A stretch of 64,000 nucleotides of DNA from Limnanthes douglasii subsp. nivea (Eukaryota > Streptophyta > Magnoliopsida > Brassicales > Limnanthaceae): assembly GCA_036936605.1 (NCBI GenBank), contig JAUPFV010000001.1, positions 166,618,643-166,682,642 on the forward strand, in the 5' to 3' direction. Under the pieces are notes generated by a model that saw only the letters and a program-made list of their open reading frames with translations, did not search any database and had not been told where the DNA came from. Of the stretch, positions 1 to 11,094 are shown one piece after another. Within the stretch, counting starts at the first letter, position 1. Every line of letters starts with the position of its first letter. A program made the position numbers and the translations under genes.

Positions 1-296
1 TTTTCAGTTTGCATACCTCATTTTCTTAAAAACCATCAGAGAACCCTGGTGGGGGTTCCATATATACCTCTTCTTCCAAGTCTCCATGTAAAAAAACATT
101 TTTTTACATCAAATTGATGAAGAGGCCAATCTTTATCCGCAGCTATTGAAAGTAAAACTCTGATAGTGTCAATCTTTGCAACCGAAGAGAACGTTTCAGA
201 GTAGTCTATACCATATGTTTGTGTATATCCTTTGGCAACCAATCTTGCCTTGTGTCGCTCAAAGGTGCCATCAGATTTATAATTTATATTAAACAC
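1..296 (-). pseudogene. Copia reverse transcriptase, N-terminal fragment
   Basis: Start of the RVT_2-type reverse transcriptase that copies element RNA into DNA. Visible motifs are [11 protein letters not shown], the [16 protein letters not shown] stretch and HQFDVK, all typical of the first third of copia RT. Just after FDVK the reading frame slips in a T homopolymer near 95-110. In the next frame the expected [12 protein letters not shown] block continues, so this is a one-base frameshift. The catalytic YVDD block would lie left of the window. Confidence 0.88.
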
Positions 297-403
297 CTAT
301 CTACACCCGACTGCTTTCTTCCCTTGTGGTAACACACTATTCTCACATGTACAATTCCTTTTTCGAGCTTCCATTTCGGTATTCATTGACTCATACCATT
401 CAG

Positions 404-1153
404 TCATCTTCTTAGCTTCTGAGCTGTTTTAGGGATTTGTTCAGAGAGAATAATAGATGAAAACGCCTTTGCAATCTTCGTCATTCCTTTCCTGTCCCTT
501 TTTACCGGATATGTAGAAGCACGAGGAACGTGTTCCGGTGAATACCGGTCAGGAGGAACCCCTCTATTGTTTCTTGGGGGAAGAACCAGAGTTTGAATTT
601 CAACAAATAAACTTCCGGAAATATCATGGTCAGTAGCATTTTGTGAATTATGACATTGTAAATTGTTTACCTCTTGATGGACATTTTCTTCAGCTGATTC
701 GCTCGTAGTATCTATGTCTTTCATTTCTTGTTGGACATTGTCTTCGGGAGAATCATTGGTGGTAAGAACTGCCTTGTCAGTCTCCTTTATGATGGAAGAG
801 GCGTGTTCGGTGACGCCATCTACCGACTCTGTCCGCACATCCTCAAAGTAACTTTCATATAGCAACCAGTCGAGTGATTCACTTACTTTCTGCCCCTGAG
901 GACGAGATTGGTGGTCAAAAAAATAATCGGATTCTAAGAAGTCACAATCCATGGTGACATGGATTCGACGAGTAACCGGATTGTAACACCGATAACCCAT
1001 TTGATGGACACCAAACCCAACGAATACACACTTTTCAGCACACGGATTAAGTTTGTTTCGACTAGTTTGAGGGATATGAACAAACACCGAACAACCAAAG
1101 ACACGAGGTGGTAAGGTCATAAGAGATGGAGCTGTAACTTCGGTGGCAAGCAC
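404..1153 (-). pseudogene. Copia integrase C-terminal region and integrase-RT linker
   Basis: A 249-residue open stretch matching the segment after the integrase core in copia polyproteins. It has PPRVFGCSVFVHIP, KCVFVGFGVHQMGYRCY and the RRIHVTMDCDFLE block, followed by a hydrophilic low-complexity linker rich in Glu, Asp and Ser that precedes RT. Upstream sequence near 1160-1240 (leaving trace of LANRLPTRCLG) belongs to the same protein but is separated by frame breaks. Confidence 0.85.
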
Positions 1154-1330
1154 TTGTAATGGAGTTTTATTTCCTAGACATCGGGTTGGTAGACGATTTG
1201 CAAGATACGTGGCTGTAGCAAGAGCTTCTGGCCAAAGAGAATGAGGTGTGTTTGGACAAGTGGTTTGATGGATAAGACCATTTTTTTGAAAAAATTATGC
1301 ATTGTTTGGTTGACAAACTCTGTTCCATTA

Positions 1331-1534
1331 TTAGAACGGAGAATCTATTTTTTTTTCAAATTGAGTCAAAATCATTTTGTAAAAACAAACAAATATTTTT
1401 GGTACTTCCGATGTATGTTTCATGAAGTATATCCAAGTCATTCTTGAAAAATCATCCACAAATAAAACAAAGTATCTGATTTGATTGTTAGTGGAATTTG
1501 GTGTTGGACACCAAACATCAGAATGTATTAGCAA
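1331..1534 (-). pseudogene. Copia integrase core, fragment
   Basis: Start of the DDE integrase core that joins element cDNA to the chromosome. The fragment has IHSDVW, with the first catalytic Asp, and FVLFVDDFSRMTWIYFMK, the usual strand following it. The frame ends soon after in a run of T/A. The second Asp and the Glu are not in this open stretch. The first residues overlap the end of the upstream protease/pre-integrase frame by a few bases, as expected from a frameshift. Confidence 0.85.
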
Positions 1535-2148
1535 AAAAGCATAATCAACTCTAGTACTACTTTGATTAAATGAGACCCTACGATTTTTTGCAAGAATGCA
1601 TGTTTCACATTTCTCATGAATGTAATTATTAAAAAAAGATTAGGAAACAAACTTTTAAGATAGCTAAAAGAAGGATGACCAAGTCGCCGGTGCCATAACA
1701 AAAGTTGCATTTCGGTTGTTCCATGAGCAAGCATGGCATGTCCCTTATGAACTACCCCATTAAGATAATAAAGACCTTCTTGTTCAGTACCACGCCCAAT
1801 GATCTCCTTCATACGAATGTCATGTAAAATGCAAAAAAATGGATACATAAGAACCACACAGTTGAGTTGTTTTGTCACTTGACTAACAGATAATAACTTT
1901 AAGGATAGTGAAAGAATGCAGAGGCAGTTTTTAATATCCATTTTTTCCGAAAACATAATTGAACCTCCCCCTTTGAATTCACAATTTTCTCCACTAGCAG
2001 TCTCAATATGGGATTTCTTTGGAGATGACATGTCACCAAACTGTTTAGGATCATAAGACATGGTGTCCGTAGCCGCGCAATCAAAGATCCAATTCATTGA
2101 TTTATCAAACCCTTTACCTCCAAGTTTTTCGTAGGAGTTCGCCGCCAT
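1528..2148 (-). pseudogene. Copia protease and GAG-pre-integrase zinc-binding region
   Basis: A 206-residue open stretch. The aspartic protease site reads WIFDCAATDTMS where copia proteases normally have D-S/C-G-A-T-D; Gly of the catalytic triad has become Ala, so the protease is probably dead. Further on come LLSVSQVTKQL, YLNGVV and LLWHRRLGHPSF, the GAG-pre-integrase block with the His residues of the integrase HHCC zinc site. The paired Cys region follows, frame-broken, around 1560-1620. Confidence 0.87.
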
Positions 2149-3175
2149 TCCTCCAAAACTAGTGCCACTTCTTTGCTCATTTTTAGTCGGATCTTCACCG
2201 CCACTTGTAGATGAAGCCCGTTTGACATTAGATCTGAAATGCTGGTTATTTTTCTCCTTATGACCGTCCTCCCACCATTCTGGATAGCCAACCAGCTAGA
2301 AACATGTCTCTATAGTGTGTTTCTTCATCCCACAATGAGTTGAATACAACTTGGATTTATCTTCTTTATCTTTGGATCAGAATTTAAACCTCTGTGCAAA
2401 ATCTTTAGCAGCCAACCCCATTCAAATTTCAATCAATCGAGTCACTATCAGAAGAACTTGATTTTAGTATATTAATCATGGCCACTTCCCTTCGTATTGT
2501 AACATATGTTGTTTCCACGGAAGGAAGAGGATTCTTTTTCATGATATCTCTCTTGAATGGTTCCAGCTTGTCATTAATCGCCATTAGCAATTGATAGAGT
2601 CTTTGTTCTCGAGTCTTCTTATTGTAGATCTGAATATCTTATGGGTCTTTCATAGGGTTCGGATCTCGCCTATCTATAGACATTCAGATGTTCTGCAGTT
2701 TGTTCTACAAGTCTTCTAATGTATCAGACCCTTGTCTTAATGAATTATCCCTCTTCTGAAAGTCAAACACCTGTAACGAATCTGTACCATAACCGTATGT
2801 GGTGGCTAACCCATCCCAGAGGGCTTTTGCAGTGGGATATTGCGAGACATTATTCACCAAGCTGGATTCAAGATTCTGGATAATTCATGTGAAAACACAT
2901 TGATCATCTTGTTCCCACCTTGTATATGTGTTGTCAGTTTTGGATGGAGGTGTCGGCTCCCCTGTAATGTGAGAACCTCTCCCCCTTCCCCCAATTGCTT
3001 TCTTCATCAGGTTTGCCCATAGGGCATAGTTGTCACCACCGAGTTTAATCCCTAGGGATAAATTCTCGAGGTTAGTTGTTTGTTGTTGTGTTCCGAGACG
3101 ATTTCTCAGAATGGCAGCAATCTGCATTGTTAATTCATCAGGGATTTGACTGACCACGACTTCATTGCCAGTCAT
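2149..3175 (-). pseudogene. Copia gag (UBN2/DUF4219-like), broken
   Basis: Capsid gene. The ATG at 3175 is the first after the PBS and opens a 96-residue stretch containing LSLGIKLGGDNYALWANLMKKAI and GSHITGE, the N-terminal gag block of copia elements. Downstream the sense strand is interrupted by several frame changes. A short basic piece at 2094-2291 belongs to the gag C-terminal side. The function (RNA packaging particle) is inferred from family and position. Confidence 0.8.
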
Positions 3176-3213
3176 CTTTGTTGAGGATGTTCAGAATTCC
3201 CAGAATTACACGT

Positions 3214-3225
3214 GCTCTGATACCA
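3214..3225 (-). promoter_or_regulatory. Primer-binding site, tRNA-iMet type
   Basis: Minus strand reads TGGTATCAGAGC, complementary to the 3' end of plant initiator tRNA-Met, the usual copia primer. It lies directly after the putative LTR end and 39 bases before the gag ATG. Confidence 0.9.
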
Positions 3226-3227
3226 TG

Positions 3228-3440
3228 TTAAAGAACAAAGAGAGAGAAGTAGCCGCACGAGACGACTAGAGTTTTGTGTTTATTAGAAAATGTTCCTTTT
3301 TGTATTGAACTATTTTTTTTATAATGCAAACCCAAGTAAGACTCTCAATATATAGAGAACTTAGTGTCCTATACAATGAAACCCAAGTAAGACTCTCAAT
3401 ATATAGAGAACACGATAATACTTTTGCCCTTATTCATGTT
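3228..3440 (-). mobile_element. Putative 5' LTR of the left copia element (outer end uncertain)
   Basis: On the plus strand the segment starts TGTTA just outside the PBS, so the LTR ends ...TAACA on the minus strand. The partner LTR is outside the window, so the outer boundary is a guess. It holds two copies of a TATA-like motif (minus-strand CTCTATATATTG). Confidence 0.55.
3331..3432. repeat. 51-bp tandem duplication inside LTR, duplicating a TATA-like motif
   Basis: The block beginning cccaagtaagactctcaata occurs at 3331 and again at 3382, a 51-bp period with about 32 bases exactly matching. Each copy carries the TATATA core on the minus strand. Confidence 0.85.
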
Positions 3441-5160
3441 ATTGATCAAGCGAGTAATTTATTCAGAAATCGGAGAGTGTGAAACATACCACCTATAAAT
3501 TAATATGTTGATACGACCGATAGATGAAGGTTGGAAAAATACTGCATTCCTGCAAGCGAAATGTATGTTTCCCAATGAAGAGTCAGATCCTTTATACACG
3601 TGTGAAGATGATCTTTGGCAGCGACAAACATTTAGGCAATTTCAAAAGATGATGTTCGCTCAATGGTAGATGGTAAAAGGCTTTCGATCTCTGGAATTTT
3701 CGACCCAAAATGCATCTAAGTTTATTTATGAATGTCAAGTAATAAAGCACATTCAACCTTATACCCAATACGCTAATCCGCTCAAACATGGTGGTTTGAA
3801 ACTTGGAGCAAGTCTCAGCTCTTTTCTATTTTGGCATCAATCACATCATTTAATTAATTAATAGCAATGCTAGTGGTCTCCTTCACGGAATTCTTTTTAG
3901 TAGCACACCAGTTAGTTTGTTGTCAAGCTCGAGCTGATTTGTGGTTTGACACAATCGCTACCTAGCCAACATCGCTTTAGTGTTCGTTAACTTTCCTTCA
4001 CACTCTTCTAGCTGAGCATTCAGAGTTTGCAATTTGCAATTCAGAATTTTTGAAAATGTATGCTATGAACCACGATGTTGTAGCTCTTCACTTGTGCCAA
4101 TTTTGAATAAGAATTCACTTCTAATATTTTATTCAGTTATTTTATCATCCTGAAAGAAATGATTAGAGGGCTACTCAACGAGCTGAACACAAAAATGAAT
4201 ATTGCGTTTCTATTTTCATTCTCCAACGATGATAACCATTTTTTTATGCTTGGAAAGGACTAGGGTCTACTGCACCATACCTAAAATAGATATGAAGAAT
4301 TTATTTCCTCTGCTATTTGTTTTTTAATCATTTCCTCTCGAAAAGATATAATTTTTTATCTTTAATAATGTTTTGACCGATTAATTCTTTTTAACGGAGG
4401 AGGAACAAGGTCAACAAAAAATAATCTAGAGACATGTTTAATGTTGATTGTGGTAAACCAACCTACCCATGTATATTTGGCTTGAATAACAATACATGCT
4501 TCAGCGATTAGTAATCATGTTTCGGCTAACACGATTAAACTATATAACAAAAAAATGTAATTTAATTAGTTTTTTTAATTCTTCTGCAAAGATTACGGAG
4601 CTACCGATAAAAATGTAAATTTTATGTTTTACAAGATCCAACTCATTAGAAAATTAAAAAATTAAAACACAATAAAATATTCGGTAAACAAAAATCATAA
4701 AAAATAGATGAAACGACAAAAATATATTAAAAGAATATAAAGGTGAAAAATCATTTATTTATTTCTTAATATAAAAAGAAAAAATTCTGTAATAAAATAT
4801 CTACAATGTCTACCGCTTTTATTCATATTTTCCAGCATTATATTAAAATGAACAAAGTAGAAAACAGATTTAGAAAATGTAATAATTCTAAAAAATCAAC
4901 CTTCAGATTATATTTATTAATTTTTACATTTCCAAACTATAAATTATTTATTATAAATTTATATTAGTTTATATAAAATAATTCAATTTTTTTAATATTT
5001 TCAATATTAATGGTAATAATTAGTCATTTTCATCACATCTTTCATCTTGCATATGATTCTTTGTCTTGTTGAAAATAGTTAAGAGACACTTAGTCAAATC
5101 AATGAAGTGAAAGGGTCAAACCCATTTGTTAAACATGGGTCTAACTACTTCTTAAACGTT
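3441..5160. other. AT-rich intergenic, no gene recognised
   Basis: No conserved protein or RNA gene seen. Around 3480-3860 there are short open stretches on both strands with no recognisable domain. From 4200 on the DNA is very AT-rich with many stops in all frames. Confidence 0.6.
3890..4105 (-). pseudogene. Possible coiled-coil relic
   Basis: The minus strand reads a short heptad-like run around LQTLNAQLEECEGKL and further Leu/Glu/Lys-rich residues, interrupted by stops. It resembles the coiled-coil segment of the Tat antisense genes seen elsewhere in the window, but is too short to assign. Confidence 0.25.
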
Positions 5161-5169
5161 GGTCACCTC

Positions 5170-6126
5170 CTAAATCGTCTCTGACCGATGAGCTAGGTGG
5201 TTTGATGTTGTCGGTTGGAAGTGTGGTATTTTTAGCTTGTAAGCCTTGATCGGAGACTGTGAACTTTACTGTTTTTGAGAAGCTAGCTTGAGTTTTCTCC
5301 AATAAAATACAATTTTCAACCTGTGCTAACAGTGCCTTAAATGTGAAAACTTGTTTTTTGTAATGTTGTCCTTCATAATGTCGGGCAACAACTGTAACCT
5401 GAATCTAGGTAACACCACGGTCTCTTTGCAGGTTTCAAGCTCGGTTATTGTCTCAACAAATCGCCTAGTATAATCCCTCAGGCTTTTTCCAACCGTCTAT
5501 CGATAATTAATAATTCTATCTCCATTGACTTAGAACTTCTTGGTTCCTAAAAAATACTTCCGGAACATGGTCTAGAACATGTCAAAGTTCTTGATGCAAC
5601 CCTATGATAAATGGTTATACCATTTCGAGGGTCTGTCTTTGAACGTCTGTGAAAACACTCGATAACAGTTGGTCATCATTATCAAAATTAATAATAAAAT
5701 TGTTAAACAACTCTAAATTATTGTTCGACATATTTTTTCCATCAAGTTTCTCAAATTTAGAAATATCAAATCACTTTGACAGATGCCTAAAAAATATTTC
5801 ATTAGACAACGAAGATGACCTCCAATTATGTTCGGTGTTAAACATACCTCCCCAACACCTTCTGTGAGGGTCGTCTATAATGTTTTCTTTAATGGGTTCG
5901 CAAAGTGATTTCTCACACGATATCCAAGGCTCTAACTTCTCGAAGGCAACTGAACATATGGAGCCGCTTGCTCTCGTTTGATGATAGCTACCGCATTGTC
6001 TCTTTCCATAGAGATGATGGTTCTTTTATTAATATTGTTCATTTTTTTCTTTGAATCTCTAGATCGGTGAGACGCACGACGTTGGTCTCCCCGCTTCCTT
6101 AAATTCTTCTTATTTAGGTTTCTCAT
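5170..6126 (-). pseudogene. Ty3/gypsy (Tat-type) gag relic
   Basis: The sense (minus) strand between about 5440 and 5800 reads pieces FDISKFEKLDGK, FNNFIINFDNDDQLL, KNFDMF, FRKYFLGTKKF and SLRDYTRRFVETI. These line up in order with the gag of the Tat element at 36.3-36.6 kb (FDISKLEKYDGK, FMLSFDNDDKLM, RNFGTFWTIF, SLREYTRRFIDAK). Stops and shifts interrupt it repeatedly. A basic hydrophilic open stretch at 5932-6126 may be the gag N-terminal part. No protease or polymerase follows at lower coordinates, so this is a fragment. Confidence 0.82.
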
Positions 6127-6129
6127 TAT

Positions 6130-6480
6130 ATGGTTTCACATCTATCATAGTGGGTTGGTTTCACATCTAGTATCCATCATAGTGGGCCTTCACATCTAGC
6201 ATTTATTATACTGGGCATGAATTCGCATCTAGCACTATAAAATTTAAATAGGTTTCGCATATAGCTGTATAAAAGTTATACAGGTTTCGCGTCTAGCAAA
6301 ACAAAGAAGGTTTCGCATCTAGACAAACAATGAAGGTTTCTCATCTAGCAAAACAAAAAAGGTTTCGCATCTAGCAAAACAAAGAAGAATTATCATCTAG
6401 CAAAACAAAAAAGGTTTCTCGTTTAGCAAAACAAAGAAGGTTTCACATCTAGCAAAACAAAGAAGGTTCCGCATCTTCTT
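6130..6480. repeat. Minisatellite, about 25-bp unit
   Basis: Degenerate tandem array with the unit aaggtttcgcatctagcaaa followed by acaaag. The most regular copies are at 6270-6475; longer, looser units (ggtttcacatctag...) occur from 6130. Scattered single motifs continue to about 6800. It directly adjoins the gag relic's 5' side. Confidence 0.85.
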
Positions 6481-7494
6481 CGTTTACACTATAAAATTGA
6501 AATTTTATAAGTCCATATCTTTTAAACCGTAACACGGAAAAAAAATCAAAAATACCATTGGTTTTTTTTAAGACGAGCAAAACTAGTACGACTCATGATA
6601 TGTTTTGATTTTTTTGTTTAGAAGTTATATTTTACAGATTTTGAGTTTCCTGTTACTACAAAATAAACTAACGTTTCACATCTATTACTACAAAAGAATA
6701 CCAAATTTTTGCATCTATCAAAAAACAAGTTTTGCATCCACAAGTCTAGAAGAATAAGCACGTTTCGCAACCATCAATACGTAAATTAAATAGGTTTTAC
6801 ATCTTCTTACTATATCTTTTTCGTTTTAAACACTGAACCCTTAACTTGACATAAATTTCTAGAAACACACTAACACACTAAAATCGACGAAACCCTTACC
6901 GAACTACAACAATTACACTATATTAGCAACGTAATACAAGAAGAATACCAAAATTACACAAAAATAGATCTTGAGTTACCTATTTCGAAATAAAAATCAA
7001 GTTAGCTAAACACACAAATTGACTTATCTAAGCATATATCCAAAATCGAACTTCAAAATCATGTAAAAACACAATCAAAATCGTACGAAAACAGAAACGG
7101 AAACAACAAATCGATTTGAATTTGAATTTCACCTAAGACCATTAGGGTATTGCTCATGTAAGACGTAATAGATTACACAAGAAAAATTAGAGAAAAAAAG
7201 CGGAAATAAAAAGACTAAGTATGGATATTTAAAATATTATTGAATCTTGTAGGGTAAATATTTGAGCGAATTAAGTATTTTTTTTAAATATATAAAAAGA
7301 AATAGATTAAATAGATAACACCGTAATGTTTGTGTACTAAATAGTATTTAATTATTTATTATTATTATATACATTTTATCTTAAATTATATAAAACAAGA
7401 TTCATGATTAAATAGATAGGATTTTATGCACAGCCAACAACTTAATAAAAGGGTCGGTACTTAATTAATAAAATTAATCTTAGTTATTTAGCAA

Positions 7495-7765
7495 ATTGGC
7501 CATTAGCTAATATAATTAGCCAAGTAGCTTATTTTTAACTAATGACCCAACAACAAAAAGTCTTCACACAGATGTAATAAAGATAATGAAAGCAATAGGA
7601 GTAACATAAAATTAGATGAAAACGCCAAAAAGACATGACATGTCAAGTTAGCAAGTTCGCCATTAGCTAATATAATTAGCCAATTGATTTATATTTAATT
7701 AACTGCTAGATAATGACCCAACGATACAAAGTCGCCCTAATATAAAATTAGATGAAAACACCAAA
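7495..7765. repeat. Two adjacent copies of a 105-170-bp dispersed repeat
   Basis: Each copy has the order: ttagctaatataattagcca, then ttaattaac..., aatgacccaac, a gtctt/caacacagatg segment, and aaaattagatgaaaacgcc, ending near catgtcaagttagcaagtt. Copy A is 7495-7660; copy B, shorter in the middle, is 7661-7765. Confidence 0.8.
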
Positions 7766-9128
7766 ATACATTACATATATTTACCGGTGTCTAAAAGACG
7801 GTAGGATTTGAGTGGTCGACCGAAGTCTATCTCGTTAGCACCGCAAACATTTACAATGTGAGTTAGGGAATTGTTAAAAAAAAATATTTTTATTCTGTGA
7901 AGTCGTTTGTTTTGAATTTTAAAAATTATTTTGTGAAGTTTTTTTTTTTACAATTTTGTCTTCTACGAAATAGTATAAATAGAAGAAATTACTTCGTGAA
8001 GTTATCATAATTTTCAAATAAAAATACAATTTCTCTATCTTCTTTCTATTTTTTCTCTTAAACATAAAGAATTAAAACTAAAACTAAAGAAGTTAACACT
8101 ATTATTATCAATTAAAATGGTACTCATTGCCTTCAAAACCACTTAATCATATATCCTAACACTTAGATGACTTATTTGCAAAAAAAAACATATTTACATC
8201 TTAGTTATTCGAAAGGTTTCTCAAACCATAATGGGTATTTTGTTTTACTGTAAATTGATATTGTTCTTAGCTAGTATAAGTCTTTAAAGTGATAACCTAC
8301 TAAAAAATTACAAAAAGGGACAAAATTAAAAGATAAATGTTAAAAAAAAATAGAAGAAAAAACAAGATAGAGACCCCCTGTTTTTGCCATGCAATAGCGT
8401 CAACACCATCCCGCCATTTGTCCGGCGGAAAATATCATCTTCTTCGACATGATGATGACGACGAACACCACATGGACGCCATCGTCTCGAGGAAACGGAT
8501 ATTTTTTTATTTTATTTTTTAAAACCATTTAAAAAAAACAGAAAAATAGAATGGTCAATGTTCATGTTGGGTTGTAGAAAAACAAGTTTTGTTAGCATTT
8601 TGGCAAGTTTTGTTAACATTTTATTAAATTTTACAAAGTTGAAAAAAAAAGTTTTGGTTAGTTTAAGTTTTGAGTTTTTATGATTTCAGTGAGTTTTATG
8701 AATTAAAATGTTAGGTTATGGTAGATTTTGTGTTTTGCAACTTCATGAAGTAAATAATTAACATAAAACGTAATTAAATGAACTTTTAAGAATTTTTTAG
8801 GTTTTTTGTCTAGTGGCAATTTTGTAAATATTAAAAAACAGAAGGAAAAAACGACTTCGCGGAGTAATTAGCAATTCCATATGAGTTATTGATAAATGTA
8901 TCACAGGAGAACACAATCATGGCCGTAATAGCATACGGAAAACATGGTAAAATTACTATCACGATAGTATATTAGATGAATTATTAATATAATTTTATTA
9001 TTATAATTTTATTACTATATTTTTACTATAATTTAATATAATTAAAATTTAAAAAAATACGATAAAAATAGCTAAAACTAAAATAGACAGTCATCTAACA
9101 CTCAAACTATCATTTATAGTTTTCTATG

Positions 9129-9265
9129 GTCTAATATAATTAGCAATTGATTAATTTTTAATTAACTATCGGATAATGATGACAGCCAACAATACAAATG
9201 CAATAATATTGAAAACAAAAGCCGCAACATAAATCGGATGAAAACGCCAAAATATATGATATGTA
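9129..9265. repeat. Third copy of the 105-170-bp dispersed repeat
   Basis: Contains the blocks taatataattagcaattgat, aattaactatcggataatga, then atgcaataatattgaaaaca and ggatgaaaacgcc in the same order as the copies at 7.5 and 9.6 kb. Single, not tandem. Confidence 0.75.
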
Positions 9266-9574
9266 AAAGAAGTTTTTAGTATCGGGCTAAAAAATATAGC
9301 ATATCTTCCATGTTTGTTAATCTCTCGTATCAGTTCATTTTTTTTTTATTTTTTATAAATAGATCTTTTACATTTTAAAAATCTAACAAATAATAAATTG
9401 GTTTTTACATTGTAATAAACAAATCCTTCACATTTTCAATTTATAATAAATAAGTTCTTCACATTTTAAAAAAATCTCTATTTATTATGTTTATAAAACG
9501 TAAAAGATCTGTTTATACAAAATTAAAAAAAAAATGACCGACATGAGATCCTTAATTTTAGTTATTTACCGGAT

Positions 9575-9885
9575 GGAAATATAGTTAACCGATTGATTTG
9601 TTTTTAATTAACTATCAGAAAGTGACCCAACGACAAAAAAAAGTCTTAACACAAATGTTACGAAGAGAATGAAAACAATAGTCGTAGCATAAAATTAGAT
9701 GAAAACGCCAAAAGTACCTCACATGTCAAGTTAGCAAGTTCTTCGTTAGCTAATATAATTAACCAGTTGATTTATTTTTAATTAACTATTAGATAATGAC
9801 CCAGCAACAGAAAGTCTCAACACAGATGCAATAAAATTGAAAGCAAAAGCGGCAACTAAAATGAAAATGCCAAGATTATGACACC
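9575..9885. repeat. Fourth and fifth copies of the 105-170-bp dispersed repeat
   Basis: Two head-to-tail copies (9575-9745 and 9746-9885) sharing aattaactat, agtgaccc/aatgaccc, gtctcaacacagatgcaat and gatgaaaacgccaaaa blocks with the copies at 7.5 kb. The first ends with the same catgtcaagttagcaagttc junction as copy A. Confidence 0.78.
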
Positions 9886-10597
9886 TTAGTCAATGTAAAA
9901 AATTAGTGCGGTCTACCGTACGCTCACGCGATATAAACAGTTTCGTCCGATCTATATTTTATTAAACCAAAATCATATTTTATGATGCTAAAATATTAGA
10001 ACTCATATGATTGTCATTTTATTGTTACATTTTGATTATACTTATGATTTGGTTATAAATATTATAAGTGTTTGTTATTAATTTTTAAACCAAAATCAGA
10101 TCTTATAATTATTTCATAGTACAATTGTTGTTATTATAATAAAAGGTAAATAGTTTTTTTTTTATTAAACCGTTCACAGTTTATACTCTTGCGGGCGAGA
10201 AGTTGTACAAATGTTTTCAAATTAAAATACAAAATAGTAAAAAACTATTACAAACATCATTCATTTTTTCAAGTTCTTATTAGTAACAACTTATAACAAC
10301 TAATATCGCAAATAAAATTAACATTAAAAGAACTAATTTAAATAACTACAACAAGTAAATAACTTGATAAATTATACGAAGCTGTTAATTGAGCTATTAT
10401 AATGTTATCACAATGTTATTTAAGTGTTTTTATCAAATAAAAACAATTAGCGAAAAAAAATCGAACTATTCAGAAAGTATAACTACAATATGTAAAATAC
10501 GAAAGTAAAGTTTTATAGAATTTCTAGAACTAGTTGTGAGATTTAGAGAGATGTAGAGTATGTTTAGGAGATTGTGAGTTTGGAGTTGAGGTCTCCT

Positions 10598-10606
10598 CTA
10601 TTTATA
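10598..10606 (-). promoter_or_regulatory. TATA-like box on minus strand
   Basis: Minus strand reads TATAAATAG inside a GC-richer patch followed by a CT/A-rich leader-like stretch, which looks like a plant Pol II promoter or an LTR promoter. It lies where the 3' LTR of the Tat element at 11.1-17.5 kb would be expected, but no matching LTR partner was found. Confidence 0.35.
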
Positions 10607-11094
10607 GGGGAGACCCATTAAAAATCAAAATTAAAAAAAAGTACAGAGGCAGACAAATTTTGGAAGCAAAAATTTATCTTCATCTCACGAGCATGGGAAA
10701 ACGGTAAAGAGAAATCCGATGTCAACCATCAAAACTGAACCTCCTCTCGAGAAGCAACCGTGAGTACTATAGTATTATATTTTTTATGATAAAATAGTAT
10801 AACTGTTGTTTCCCTTATACACTATCTATTTATATAATCCTTTCAAAAATTCTAAGGCGTTACGCTATTCGTCGGGAAAAATCCAAAGATATATTCATTA
10901 AGCTTGCCGTCTGGGCCGAAGCAGAATCGAACAATCATTTTCACGTCGCCTTCCAATCGATCAATTTCATCAATAGTAATCTCTTTCCTATCACACATGG
11001 AGTTGTGCCTTCTCCAAATTTGATGTAGCAACCCAATCCTCATCATGCTTGGAAAAGATTAGTTTATCCCGATTGTAAGGTATTTCTCCCCATT

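Larger units (their letters stand above)
1..3440 (-). mobile_element. Degenerate Ty1/copia LTR retrotransposon, 3' end outside window
   Basis: In minus-strand order the region shows a putative 5' LTR, a tRNA-iMet PBS, gag, protease, integrase and the start of reverse transcriptase, which is the Ty1/copia order (integrase before RT). The rest of RT, RNase H and the 3' LTR lie beyond position 1. The coding region is split into several frames, so the copy is inactive. The lineage within copia was not assigned. Confidence 0.9.
6481..10840. other. AT-rich gene-poor region
   Basis: Apart from the repeats listed separately I see no gene. A less AT-rich island at about 8370-8500 contains a 61-codon open stretch on the plus strand with no recognisable domain. 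Many short homopolymer runs occur. Confidence 0.6.

Noticed and set aside
8337..8522. 61-codon plus-strand open stretch in a less AT-rich island
   Set aside because: Low-complexity His/Asp/Lys composition, no motif, no promoter evidence.
10500..10840. 3' LTR of Tat-I
   Set aside because: TATA-like box in the right place and orientation, but no 5' partner LTR exists to confirm it.
10852..11046. Minus-strand open stretch with an ITIDEIDRLEGDVK-like segment
   Set aside because: No family recognised, short, and no supporting neighbour; could be chance.
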